A stretch of DNA of 64,000 nt. Origin: a bacterium. GTDB lineage: Bacteria; Bacillota; Clostridia; Oscillospirales; Oscillospiraceae. The notes under the pieces are model-generated. The model saw only the letters and a program-made list of their open reading frames with translations, was not told where the DNA came from and ran no database searches. Numbering within the stretch: position 1 is the stretch's first letter; every line of letters starts with the position of its first letter. Of the stretch, positions 8,673-16,576 are shown piece after piece. A program made the translations under genes and the position numbers. Location: assembly GCA_029009095.1 (NCBI GenBank), contig JAQXJT010000028.1, positions 1 through 64,000 on the forward strand. Direction: 5' to 3'.

Positions 8673-9860
8673 ATGGCACACTATCTTTTCACTTCTGAGA
8701 GCGTGACCGAGGGCCACCCCGACAAGATCTGCGACCAGATCTCCGACGCCGTACTGGACGCCATTCTGGAGAAGGACCCCACCGGGCACGTGGCCTGTGA
8801 GTGCACCGCCACCACCGGACTCATCCATGTGATGGGCGAGATCACCACCGACTGCTATGTGGACATCCCCAACATCGCCCGCCGGGTGGTGCGGGAGATC
8901 GGCTACGACCGGGCCAAGTACGGCTTCGACTGCGACACCTGCGCGGTGATCACCACCATCGACGAGCAGTCCGGCGACATCGCCATGGGCGTGAACTGCT
9001 CGCTGGAGGCCAAGGCCGGCGGCGCGGACGCGGAGCTGGAGAACGGCGCGGGCGATCAGGGCATGATGTTCGGCTACGCCTGCGACGAGACCCCCGAGCT
9101 GATGCCCCTGCCCCTCTCTCTGGCCCACAAGATGGCCCGGCGTCTGGCCCAGGTCCGCAAGGAGGGGCTGGTGGACTACCTGCGCCCCGACGGCAAGACC
9201 CAGGTCACCGTGGAATATGACGAGAACGACCGCCCCGTGCGTATCGACACCGTGGTGCTCTCCACCCAGCACGCCCCCGAGGCCACGCTGGAGCAGATCC
9301 GGGAGGACATGATCCGCCTGGTGATCCTGCCCTGCATCCCCGAGGAGCTGAACAAGGGCGACATCCGCTTCTTTGTGAACCCCACGGGGCGCTTTGTCAT
9401 CGGCGGCCCCCAGGGCGACAGCGGCCTCACCGGCCGGAAGATCATCGTGGACACCTACGGCGGCAGCGCCCCCCACGGCGGCGGCGCCTTCTCCGGCAAG
9501 GATCCCACCAAGGTGGATCGCAGCGCCGCCTACGCCGCCCGCTATGTGGCCAAGAACGTGGTGGCCGCCGGTCTGGCCCGGCGCTGCCAGGTGCAGCTGG
9601 CCTACGCCATCGGCGTGGCCAGCCCCGTGAGCGTCAACGTGACCACCTTCGGCACCGGCGCCGTCTCCGACGGAGAGCTGGCCCAGGCCGTGCAGAAGGT
9701 CTTTGACCTGCGCCCCGCCGCCATCATCCGGGATCTGGATCTCCGCAAGCCCATCTACCGCCGCCTGGCCGCCTACGGCCACATGGGCCGGGAGGATCTG
9801 GGCGTCCGCTGGGAGGCCACCGACCGGGCCGAGGCGCTGAAGGCCGCGCTGAAAGCCTGA
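8673..9860 (+). CDS. metK: S-adenosylmethionine synthetase
   Basis: This 395-residue methionine adenosyltransferase makes SAM from methionine and ATP. Visible signatures include [14 protein letters not shown] at the N terminus (catalytic His), [12 protein letters not shown] in the middle and [19 protein letters not shown] near residue 270, and the length is typical. The start is the ATG after GGGAGGACGCAAAACAAC. Open frame continues upstream through the riboswitch, but that part is regulatory RNA and not protein. The gene is controlled by the SAM-I riboswitch. Confidence 0.97.
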   Translation: MAHYLFTSESVTEGHPDKICDQISDAVLDAILEKDPTGHVACECTATTGLIHVMGEITTDCYVDIPNIARRVVREIGYDRAKYGFDCDTCAVITTIDEQSGDIAMGVNCSLEAKAGGADAELENGAGDQGMMFGYACDETPELMPLPLSLAHKMARRLAQVRKEGLVDYLRPDGKTQVTVEYDENDRPVRIDTVVLSTQHAPEATLEQIREDMIRLVILPCIPEELNKGDIRFFVNPTGRFVIGGPQGDSGLTGRKIIVDTYGGSAPHGGGAFSGKDPTKVDRSAAYAARYVAKNVVAAGLARRCQVQLAYAIGVASPVSVNVTTFGTGAVSDGELAQAVQKVFDLRPAAIIRDLDLRKPIYRRLAAYGHMGREDLGVRWEATDRAEALKAALKA

Positions 9861-9905
9861 TTTCCCTACAAAAACCGTAAAAATACTATACAAGGAGGCA
9901 AAATC

Positions 9906-11336
9906 ATGCAAAATCTTCTCTCCTTTGAAGAGTCGCTGGCCTGGATGCAGGCCCACCAGGACGAGATGGTGGCCGATCTCCAGTCCTTCGCCCGCATCCG
10001 CTCCGTCTCCCGGGCCGATCTGGCCGAGGAGGGCGCGCCCTTTGGCAAAGAGTGCCGCACCATGCTGGACTTCGCGCTCAAGCGCGCCGGGGAAATGGGC
10101 TTCGAGACCCAGGACCACGAGGGCTACTGCGGCAGCGCCATTCTCGGCGACGGCGAAAACGCCATCGGCATCTGCGCCCATCTGGACGTGGTGCCCGAGG
10201 GCGACAAGTGGACCTTCGAGCCTTACGGCGCCACCCACCGGGGCGACTTCCTCATCGGCCGCGGCGTGGGCGACAACAAGAGCAGCGCCATCCTGGGTCT
10301 GTATGTCATGAAGATGCTCCGGGAAAAGGGCATCCCCATGAAGCACGGCGTCCGTGTGCTCATGGGCTGCTCCGAGGAGACCGGCATGGAGGACTACGAG
10401 TATTATGTGAAGCACTACCCCGTCCCTGTGGTATCGCTGGTGGCCGACGCCTCCTACCCGGTGAACTATGCCCAGAAGGGCAGCCTCCGCAGCGACGTGG
10501 TCATCGACGCCGGCGAGCAGCTGGCGGAGTTCTCCGGCGGCGAGGTGTTCAACATGGTGGCCCCCCACGCCACCGCGCTGGTGCGCGGCGTCACCGTGGA
10601 ACAGGTGAAGGCTGCCGTGGCCCGTCAGGCCGAGCCGGAGCGCTTCACCGTGGAAGAAGAGAACGGCTGCGTCCGCATCCGCGTCCGGGGCAAGGCCGCC
10701 CACGCCGCGTTCCCCGAGGGCGGCATCAACGCCCTGCACCTGCTGGCCCGTATGCTGGAGGAGGGGCAGCTGGTGTCCGGCCAGTCGCTGAAGGCGGTTC
10801 ATGGTATCCGGGAGCTGACCGACGACATCTACGGCGAGAAGGCCGGCGTGGCCTGCGAGGATCCCGACTCCGGCAAGAGCACCGTGGTCTGCGGTCTGCT
10901 GCGCTGCGAGGAGGGCAAGCTGAGTCTCACCGTGGACGGCCGGCTCAGCGTGGTGGCCAAGCCCGAGGAGGTCGCCGCCACCTATGAGCGCTACGCCGCC
11001 ACGCTGGGCTTCGCCTCCGTGGACACCTCCACCACTCCGCCCGTGTTCATCGCGCTGGACGACCCCAAGGTGGTGGCGCTCCAGGCCCTGTATAAGCATG
11101 TGACCGGCGATGACGCCCAGCCCTACTCCATGGGCGGCGGCACCTACTCCCGGGTGATGCCCCGCTCCATTACCTATGGCCCCTCCTTCCCCCAGAGCCG
11201 CGGCATCCGCCCCGACTTCATTCCCGCCGAGAACGGCGGCGGCCACGCCCCCGACGAGTTCCTGTACATCCCCAACTGGATCCGCGGCGCGGCCCTCTAC
11301 GCCTGCGCGGTGCTGGAGCTGGACGCCCTCTGCTGA
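9906..11336 (+). CDS. M20 family dipeptidase, PepV/Sapep type
   Basis: The 476-residue zinc- or manganese-dependent peptidase carries the M20 metal and catalytic motifs AHLDVVPEG, GRGVGDNKSS, GCSEETGM, VADASYP and, near the C terminus, NGGGHAPDEF. Size and the YAQKGSL segment after ADASYP fit PepV-like dipeptidases, which cleave dipeptides with broad specificity in the cytoplasm. The Shine-Dalgarno is AAGGAGG. It follows metK by 45 bp and may partly share its transcript. It ends at a bidirectional-looking terminator before the convergent gene. Confidence 0.9.
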   Translation: MQNLLSFEESLAWMQAHQDEMVADLQSFARIRSVSRADLAEEGAPFGKECRTMLDFALKRAGEMGFETQDHEGYCGSAILGDGENAIGICAHLDVVPEGDKWTFEPYGATHRGDFLIGRGVGDNKSSAILGLYVMKMLREKGIPMKHGVRVLMGCSEETGMEDYEYYVKHYPVPVVSLVADASYPVNYAQKGSLRSDVVIDAGEQLAEFSGGEVFNMVAPHATALVRGVTVEQVKAAVARQAEPERFTVEEENGCVRIRVRGKAAHAAFPEGGINALHLLARMLEEGQLVSGQSLKAVHGIRELTDDIYGEKAGVACEDPDSGKSTVVCGLLRCEEGKLSLTVDGRLSVVAKPEEVAATYERYAATLGFASVDTSTTPPVFIALDDPKVVALQALYKHVTGDDAQPYSMGGGTYSRVMPRSITYGPSFPQSRGIRPDFIPAENGGGHAPDEFLYIPNWIRGAALYACAVLELDALC

Positions 11337-11343
11337 GAAAAGA

Positions 11344-11371
11344 AGACCTGCCCACCGGGCAGGTCTTTTTT
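11344..11371 (+). terminator. Intrinsic terminator after the dipeptidase gene
   Basis: A 10-bp stem AGACCTGCCC / GGGCAGGTCT with loop ACC is followed by TTTTTT. It separates two convergent genes. Confidence 0.9.
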
Positions 11372-11373
11372 CG

Positions 11374-12099
11374 TTATCTCTCCACGCCCCAGCCGTCCAG
11401 CGGCAGGCGCTGTATGGCGCCGAATACCTTGCTGCGCAGATCGGGGTACTGCCGGGAGAGGGCGGTCAGAAGATCCTTGATCTCCTGGCGGTGGCTGGTC
11501 TTGTCCTGGGGGCAGGTGCTCGTCACCACGGGCAGGGCAAGGCTCTCGCAGAGATTGGCCACCCGCTTTTCCCCGGCGTAGAGCAGGGGGCGGATCTGGG
11601 TCACCCCGGAGCGGGACATATAGGTCACCGGCTTGAAGCAGGAGAGCCGCCCCTCGAAGAGGAGGCTCATCAGGAAGGTTTCCACCGCGTCGTCGAAGTG
11701 GTGCCCCAGGGCCAGCTTGTTGAAGCCGTGGTCCCGCACAAAGTTGTTGAGCGCCCCCCGGCGCATTTTGGAGCACAGGGAGCAGGGGTTGTCCTCCTGG
11801 CGGATGTCAAAGACGATCTCCCGGATGTCCGTTTTTAGTATGGTGTAGGGCAGCTCCAGCCCCCGGCAGAGCTCCTCCACCGGGCCGAAGTCCATGTCCG
11901 GGAACCCCGCGTCCACGGTGACCGCCTCCAGATGGAAGGGGAGGGGGTAGAAGCTGCGCAGGTGATGCAGCGCCATGAGCAGCACCAGCGAGTCCTTTCC
12001 CCCGCTGACGCCCACCAGAATACGGTCGTCCCGGCCGATCATGCGGTAGTCGTCCACGCAGCGGCGGACAAGGCCGGTAAAGGAATTCAATGTGTCCAT
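11374..12099 (-). CDS. TtcA-like tRNA 2-thiocytidine biosynthesis ATPase
   Basis: This 241-residue PP-loop (N-type ATP pyrophosphatase) protein has SGGKDS at residues 32-37, the Cys pair NPCSLC (Cys106, Cys109) and a third cysteine in STCPQD (Cys196), plus LGHHFDDAVETF. TtcA enzymes use a [4Fe-4S] cluster held by three such cysteines to thiolate C32 of tRNA. Family and motif match are clear; the exact tRNA position modified is inferred. The start is ATG with CGGAGG upstream. It is monocistronic on the minus strand, convergent with the dipeptidase gene and divergent from rplM. Confidence 0.88.
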   Translation of the reverse strand: MDTLNSFTGLVRRCVDDYRMIGRDDRILVGVSGGKDSLVLLMALHHLRSFYPLPFHLEAVTVDAGFPDMDFGPVEELCRGLELPYTILKTDIREIVFDIRQEDNPCSLCSKMRRGALNNFVRDHGFNKLALGHHFDDAVETFLMSLLFEGRLSCFKPVTYMSRSGVTQIRPLLYAGEKRVANLCESLALPVVTSTCPQDKTSHRQEIKDLLTALSRQYPDLRSKVFGAIQRLPLDGWGVER

Positions 12100-12210
12100 A
12101 TTGCCTCCGGAAAAATATAAAATCGAACAAGAGAAAACGAGAGAATGAAGGAGAATGGGGGAGCATGAGAGAGCTTATAAAAGACAAATCGAAAAAAACG
12201 AAAATAGGTG

Positions 12211-12239
12211 TTGACACTTTTTCCCCATTGTGCTATAAA
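12211..12239 (+). promoter_or_regulatory. Promoter of rplM-rpsI
   Basis: TTGACA at 12211-12216, a 17-bp spacer and TATAAA at 12234-12239 form a strong promoter with an expected start near 12246. Confidence 0.9.
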
Positions 12240-12244
12240 AGTAT

Positions 12245-12290
12245 AGCTGCCGTGCCATTATACCCGGCAGCGCTTGAATTCGCAAGATAT
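12245..12290 (+). promoter_or_regulatory. Structured leader of rplM (L13 leader-like)
   Basis: The first bases of the transcript fold as GCTGCCG (12246-12252) with CGGCAGC (12265-12271), followed by a small CTTG/CAAG hairpin (12273-12286). Firmicutes carry an autoregulatory L13 leader in this position. Position and fold agree, but I could not align it to a family model. Confidence 0.6.
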
Positions 12291-12316
12291 TTTGAAATAC
12301 GGAGGCTCTATCATCC

Positions 12317-12745
12317 ATGTCTACGACCATGCTGAGAAAAGAGGACGTCCAGCGCAAGTGGTATGTCCTTGACGCGGCCGGCAAGCCCCTGGGCAAGACC
12401 GCCGTTCTGGCTGCGGATCTGCTCCGCGGCAAGCGCAAGCCCGACTACACCCCCAATGCCGACTGCGGCGACTATGTCATCATCATCAACTGCAAGGACG
12501 CCGTCCTCACCGGCAAGAAGCTCCAGCAGAAGTTCTACCGCACCCACTCCGGCTACGCCGGCGGTCTCAAGGAGACCCGCTACGACCGGCTGATGGCTAC
12601 CCGCCCCGAGCTGGCCATGACTCTGGCCGTCAAGGGTATGCTGGCCAAGAACCCCACCCAGAAGTGGCAGCTGCGCCGTCTGAAGGTCTACGCCGGCACC
12701 GAGCACAAGAACGCCGCCCAGAAGCCCCAGGCTTGGGAAGAATAA
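12317..12745 (+). CDS. rplM: 50S ribosomal protein L13
   Basis: The 142-residue protein shows the L13 features RKWYVLDAAGKPLGKTA at the N terminus, HSGYAGGLKE in the middle and KGMLAKNPTQ with the YAGTEH C terminus. L13 is an early assembly protein of the large subunit. It is the first gene of the usual rplM-rpsI pair, 18 bp before rpsI, and is probably feedback-controlled through its leader. Confidence 0.98.
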   Translation: MSTTMLRKEDVQRKWYVLDAAGKPLGKTAVLAADLLRGKRKPDYTPNADCGDYVIIINCKDAVLTGKKLQQKFYRTHSGYAGGLKETRYDRLMATRPELAMTLAVKGMLAKNPTQKWQLRRLKVYAGTEHKNAAQKPQAWEE

Positions 12746-12763
12746 AGAAGGAGGATTCAGAAT

Positions 12764-13174
12764 ATGGCTATCTATCAGGCAAAGCGCGCCTATGCTTACG
12801 GCACCGGCCGCAGAAAGTCCTCCACCGCCCGTGTCCATGTGGTTCCCAACGGCACCGGCGCCATCACCATCAACGGCCGTGACATCGACGATTACTTCGG
12901 TCTCGACACCCTGAAGCTCATCGTCCGTCAGCCCCTGGTCACCACCGGGCTGCTGGACAAGGTCGATGTGGAGGCCACGGTGGCCGGCGGCGGCGTCTCC
13001 GGCCAGGCCGGCGCCATCCGTCACGGCATCTCCCGCGCCCTGCTCAAGCTGGACGAGAACTACCGCCACGATCTGAAGGTCGCCGGGTTCCTGACCCGCG
13101 ATCCTCGTATGAAGGAGCGTAAGAAGTACGGTCTCAAGGCCGCCCGTCGTGCTCCCCAGTTCTCCAAGCGCTGA
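12764..13174 (+). CDS. rpsI: 30S ribosomal protein S9
   Basis: The 136-residue protein carries [13 protein letters not shown] at the N terminus and ends in APQFSKR, the S9 tail that reaches the P-site tRNA. Length is normal. AAGGAGG precedes the ATG. It is cotranscribed with rplM and ends at a strong terminator. Confidence 0.98.
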   Translation: MAIYQAKRAYAYGTGRRKSSTARVHVVPNGTGAITINGRDIDDYFGLDTLKLIVRQPLVTTGLLDKVDVEATVAGGGVSGQAGAIRHGISRALLKLDENYRHDLKVAGFLTRDPRMKERKKYGLKAARRAPQFSKR

Positions 13175-13192
13175 GTTTCTTCAAGCTGTATC

Positions 13193-13229
13193 AAAACCCC
13201 CGGAAAACCAACGGTTTTCCGGGGGTTTT
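13193..13229 (+). terminator. Terminator of rplM-rpsI
   Basis: A 17-bp perfect stem AAAACCCCCGGAAAACC / GGTTTTCCGGGGGTTTT with a 3-base loop ends in a T-run. Confidence 0.95.
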
Positions 13230-13318
13230 TCCTGTGTGAAGCGGAGTCGTCGGGTCCCGTGGCCGGGGGAATGCTTCCGCTCTCCCGTATCATTCATATT
13301 CCGCAAGAAAAAACGCAG

Positions 13319-13632
13319 AAAAAAACAGCCCGCCTCCCTGGGCTGGCCGAACACAAACAAATATAAAAATAAGATGACCCTTGACCGCCGGTTTTGTAAT
13401 CCTGACAGCCAAGGGTCATCCGTGGTTCTTGATATCTAACATCCTTTGTGTACCTCCTTTCGTTTATTGCGCCGCTGACCGGTCTGAGGCTTCATCGGCT
13501 GCATACACTGTGCAGTCACAGGATCCCACAGGTGGGACAGACCTTGCGCCGTCCGGCTCTCCGCCGCCCGCGGCCTGCGCCCCTTCCACTTCTATGGGGG
13601 CCGCTCACTCTTATATCGGAAATATCCTTTGT
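13319..13632 (-). ncRNA. Candidate structured non-coding RNA, about 310 nt
   Basis: On the minus strand a promoter (13639-13667) and an intrinsic terminator (stem 13326-13331 / 13340-13345, seven T) delimit a transcript of about 310 nt with no convincing protein. It holds several helices: a multibranch unit closed by GGTCTG/CAGACC (13538-13543 with 13481-13486) that contains two hairpins (TCCCA/TGGGA and CTGTG/CACAG), and an 11-bp perfect helix GATGACCCTTG / CAAGGGTCATC (13410-13420 with 13373-13383). Between them, a perfect Shine-Dalgarno AAAGGAGGT (13452-13460) precedes a nine-codon frame MLDIKNHG-stop (13416-13442). I checked for the hallmark strings of RNase P, tmRNA, SRP RNA and T-box and saw none. 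Family unknown. Confidence 0.45.
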
Positions 13633-13638
13633 GGCTAT

Positions 13639-13667
13639 AATATAACAGATTTTTTCGGCCCTGACAA
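13639..13667 (-). promoter_or_regulatory. Promoter of the candidate minus-strand RNA
   Basis: On the minus strand TTGTCA (13667-13662), a 17-bp spacer and TATATT (13644-13639). Confidence 0.65.
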
Positions 13668-13731
13668 TTCGCAGTCAGCACGAAAAAGCCCGCCCCGAAT
13701 TGGGCAAGGGGGAGATTTTGTCCGCCCCCTG

Positions 13732-13760
13732 TTGACAAATGTGTTTTCACGATTTAAAAT
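13732..13760 (+). promoter_or_regulatory. Promoter of a candidate plus-strand small RNA
   Basis: TTGACA at 13732-13737, a 17-bp spacer and TAAAAT at 13755-13760 form a near-consensus promoter. It points at the 3' end of udk, where no plus-strand protein gene exists. Confidence 0.75.
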
Positions 13761-13766
13761 GAAAAT

Positions 13767-13866
13767 ATTGCGGTCAAAACGCCGGGTGCGGTGGGTTGGC
13801 CGCCGTTTTTCTCCCGTGCGAACCTATGGAAAAAGCCCCCGGCGGAATTTTTCCGCCGGGGGCTTT
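13767..13866 (+). ncRNA. Candidate small RNA, about 100 nt
   Basis: The strong promoter at 13732-13760 and the terminator at 13830-13866 define a transcript of about 100 nt. It contains GC-rich self-complementary segments (for example GCGG/CCGC around 13787-13803 nested in CGGG/CCCG). It has no open frame with a ribosome binding site, and lacks the SRP loop sequence GGAAGGAAGCAG. It may be a stand-alone sRNA or an RNA antisense to the udk 3' end. Confidence 0.4.
13830..13866. terminator. Bidirectional terminator between small RNA and udk
   Basis: A 16-bp perfect stem AAAGCCCCCGGCGGAA / TTCCGCCGGGGGCTTT with a TTT loop has A-runs and T-runs on both sides, so it can serve udk on the minus strand and the small RNA on the plus strand. 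Confidence 0.88.
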
Positions 13867-13875
13867 GTATTGAGC

Positions 13876-14508
13876 CTACGCTCCCGCGTGGAGCAGGTGC
13901 TGCTGGAGGTAGGTGGCGATCAGTTCCAGCGCCACGGGGCGCTCGCCCCCTTCGGGGACGATGATGTGGGCCTTGCGCTTGCTGGGCTCCACATATTTCT
14001 CGTGCATGGGCTTCACGGTGGCCTCCCACTGTTCCTTGACGCTGCGGACGCTGCGCCCCCGCTCCTCGGTGTCCCGTACCATGCGCCGGGCCAGACGGAG
14101 GTCGGCGTCGGTGTCCACGAAGATCCTGAGATCCAGCTGCCCGCAGAGCGCGTCGTCGGCGAAGATGAGGATGCCCTCCACCAGCAGAATGGGCCGGGGG
14201 CACAGTTCCCGGGTCTCGCCGCTGCGGTTATGCAGGGTGAAGTCGTAAACCGGGCAGCGGACGCTCTGCCCCTGACGCAGCAGCGAGAGATCCCGGCAGA
14301 GGAGGTCGGTCTCGTAGGCCGCGGGCTCGTCGTAGTTGATGTGGGTGCGCTGCTCGTAGGTCATGTCGTCGTGGGCGCGGTAGTAGTCGTCGTGGTGCAC
14401 CACGCAGATGTCCCCGCCGAAGCGCTCCAGGAGGTTTTTCGTCAGGGTGGTCTTGCCGCTGCCGGAGCCTCCGGCCACGCCCACCACCAGAATGTCCCTG
14501 TTGTCCAT
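13876..14508 (-). CDS. udk: Uridine kinase
   Basis: The 210-residue P-loop kinase phosphorylates uridine and cytidine to their monophosphates in pyrimidine salvage. The Walker A motif GGSGSGKTT is near the N terminus, followed by HHDDYYR, the base-binding NYDEPAAYE and the lid VRDTEERGRS. The ATG at 14508 overlaps the stop of the upstream permease as TAATG, so translation is coupled. This arrangement ties the kinase to the ABC importer upstream and suggests import followed by trapping of pyrimidine nucleosides. Confidence 0.93.
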   Translation of the reverse strand: MDNRDILVVGVAGGSGSGKTTLTKNLLERFGGDICVVHHDDYYRAHDDMTYEQRTHINYDEPAAYETDLLCRDLSLLRQGQSVRCPVYDFTLHNRSGETRELCPRPILLVEGILIFADDALCGQLDLRIFVDTDADLRLARRMVRDTEERGRSVRSVKEQWEATVKPMHEKYVEPSKRKAHIIVPEGGERPVALELIATYLQQHLLHAGA

Positions 14509-15449
14509 TACCGTACCGCCTTGTCGTAGGGGATGCCCTCGGCCTTGGGCGCCCGGGAGGACTTGGAGGTGAAGGCCAGCACCAGCAGGGAGATGATGTA
14601 GGGCATCATGTTGTAGACGGTGCCGGGGATGTTCAGCGCCACGAGGAAGTTGAAGCCGATGTACACGTTGCTCAGCGCCCGGAACAACCCGAAGAGCAGC
14701 GCCGCCAGAGCGATGCGCTGGGGCTTCCACTGGCCGAAGATCATCACGGCCAGGGCCAGGAAGCCGAAGCCTGCCACGCCGTTTTCAAACTTCCACTCGC
14801 TCACACCGGCGAGGATGTAGCAGATGCCGCCCAGTCCGCCGAACACGCCGGAGATCAGCACGCCGGCCCAGCGCATCCTGTACACATTGATGCCTACGCA
14901 GTCGGCGGCCTGGGGATGATCGCCGCAGGCCATGAGCCTCAGGCCGAAGCGGGTCTTGTAGAGGAGCACATAGGCCACGATGAGGGCGATCACCGCCACC
15001 ACCATGAACCAGTTGAACTCGAAGGAGCCGATATAGTGGATAAAGGACTTCTTCGGCTCAATGTACTGGATGGTGGAGGACACATCGTCGGGGTTGGCGG
15101 CGGTGTTGATGGCCTTCACCAGCACGGTGGCCCCGGCAGTGCCCAGCATATTCATGGCAGTGCCCACGATGGTCTGGTCAGCCTTGAAGTTGATGCAGGC
15201 CACGCCCAGCAGCGCCGAGTAGGCGGTGCCCATGACCGCGGCGGCCAGCAGCACCAGCAGCACCAGCACCAGAGGGGGGAGCGTGGCGGGGGCGTAGCGC
15301 ATCATCAGCGCGCCGCCCAGGGCGCCGATGACCATGATGCCCTCCAGGCCCAGATTGATCACGCCGGAGTGCTCGGCGAAGCAGCCGCCCAGGGCCACCA
15401 GCATCAGCACCGAGGCAAAAATGAGGGTGTATTGCACCAGCAGCGTCAT
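14508..15449 (-). CDS. ABC importer permease, nucleoside (NupQ/BmpD) type
   Basis: This 313-residue membrane protein has eight to ten hydrophobic segments and the family strings FAEHSGVINLGLEGIMVIGA near the N terminus and AGVSEWKFENGVAGFGF later. These belong to the BPD_transp_2 permeases of BMP-type nucleoside importers. It overlaps the preceding permease by ATGA and the downstream udk by one base. Together with the other permease it should form the membrane heterodimer. Confidence 0.88.
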   Translation of the reverse strand: MTLLVQYTLIFASVLMLVALGGCFAEHSGVINLGLEGIMVIGALGGALMMRYAPATLPPLVLVLLVLLAAAVMGTAYSALLGVACINFKADQTIVGTAMNMLGTAGATVLVKAINTAANPDDVSSTIQYIEPKKSFIHYIGSFEFNWFMVVAVIALIVAYVLLYKTRFGLRLMACGDHPQAADCVGINVYRMRWAGVLISGVFGGLGGICYILAGVSEWKFENGVAGFGFLALAVMIFGQWKPQRIALAALLFGLFRALSNVYIGFNFLVALNIPGTVYNMMPYIISLLVLAFTSKSSRAPKAEGIPYDKAVR

Positions 15450-16576
15450 TTCTCCTCGCCTCCTTTCCCGGCGGCGGCAAGCCGCTGCCGCTCTTTTTCC
15501 TCGCTCCGCCGGAGCCCGGCGGTAATGCTGGTCTTGATGAAGAGCACAAAGCCGCAGAGGTAGATGATGAGGGAGGAGATCAGATCGGAGATCTGGGAGC
15601 AGTAGAGGGTCTTATCCACGAAAGCGCCGCCGGAGGTGATGTGCTGGACGAAGTAGGAGGCGAGGATGGTGCCGTAGGGGTTCAAGCCTCCGAGGAAGGT
15701 GGCGGCGATGCCGTTGAAGCCCATGCCGGGCACGGAGGAGGCGGTGCAGGCCCACTGCTCAAAGTCGGTGAGGTAGAGCAGCGCCGCGCCGGCCCCGGCC
15801 AGCGCGCCGGAGATGAAGAGGGTGAGGATGATGTTGCGCTTTTCGGCCATGCCGCAGTATTTGGCGGCGTTTTTGTTGTTGCCGGTGGCCTTCAGCTCGT
15901 AGCCGAAGCGGGTCTTGTCCAGCACCAGCGCGATGATGACGGCGGTGAGGATGGCCAGGGGGATGGCGATGGTCACGCGGGTGTTACCGGCGAAGAACTT
16001 CTCCAGCCCCGCGGTGGGGAGGATGGCCTGGGGGGCGTTGGTGGAGAGGTGGAAGGTGTAGGGGGAGGTGGTCTCCTTCACGGAGGCCAGCAGCAGGTTC
16101 GTGCCGTAGAGACCGATCCAGTTGAGCATGATGCCCGAGATGACCACATTCACATTGCAGTAGGCCAGCAGCAGCCCGGGAACGGAGCCCCAGAGCGCGC
16201 CCGCCAGCATGGCGAAGAGGAGGCAGGGCAGCCAGCTCCAGCCCCAGTTGAGCGCCGCGTAGAGACAGGCGCAGACGCCCACCACATACTGCCCCGCCGC
16301 GCCGATGTTGAACAGTCCGGCCTTGTAGGCGAAGAGCACGCTGAGGGCGCACATGAGCAGCGGCGCGGTCTTGACCAGGGTGTTGCCCAGGTTTTTCAGC
16401 TGCAAATTGGTTCGGGAGTAGTTCAGAAAGTTTTTCATCACCGCCGAGATGGCGCCCCAGGCGCCGGCGGGGTTGATGAAGAGCAGCACCACATAGCCCA
16501 GGAAAAGCCCCATCAGCACGCACAGGAGCGAAGCGATCAGGGACTGGACGGCGCTGCGGGATAGGAGTTTTCTCAT
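15446..16576 (-). CDS. ABC importer permease, nucleoside (NupP/BmpC) type
   Basis: The 376-residue permease of the BPD_transp_2 family shows a first membrane helix after a short basic N terminus and the strings KAGLFNIGAAGQYVVG and GMGFNGIAATFLGGLNP, which mark the larger of the paired permeases in nucleoside importers of the YufP/NupP class. Four-base overlaps join it to the ATPase upstream and the second permease downstream. Confidence 0.88.
   Translation of the reverse strand: MRKLLSRSAVQSLIASLLCVLMGLFLGYVVLLFINPAGAWGAISAVMKNFLNYSRTNLQLKNLGNTLVKTAPLLMCALSVLFAYKAGLFNIGAAGQYVVGVCACLYAALNWGWSWLPCLLFAMLAGALWGSVPGLLLAYCNVNVVISGIMLNWIGLYGTNLLLASVKETTSPYTFHLSTNAPQAILPTAGLEKFFAGNTRVTIAIPLAILTAVIIALVLDKTRFGYELKATGNNKNAAKYCGMAEKRNIILTLFISGALAGAGAALLYLTDFEQWACTASSVPGMGFNGIAATFLGGLNPYGTILASYFVQHITSGGAFVDKTLYCSQISDLISSLIIYLCGFVLFIKTSITAGLRRSEEKERQRLAAAGKGGEEK

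Noticed and set aside
8307..11246. Very long open frame on the minus strand opposite metK and the dipeptidase gene
   Set aside because: It is antisense to two certain genes, is rich in Gly, His, Ala and Val as expected from reversed GC-biased codons, and has no family motif. Similar antisense frames at 1313-3139, 16774-19770, 25257-27503, 28102-30846 and 43782-46946 were rejected for the same reason.
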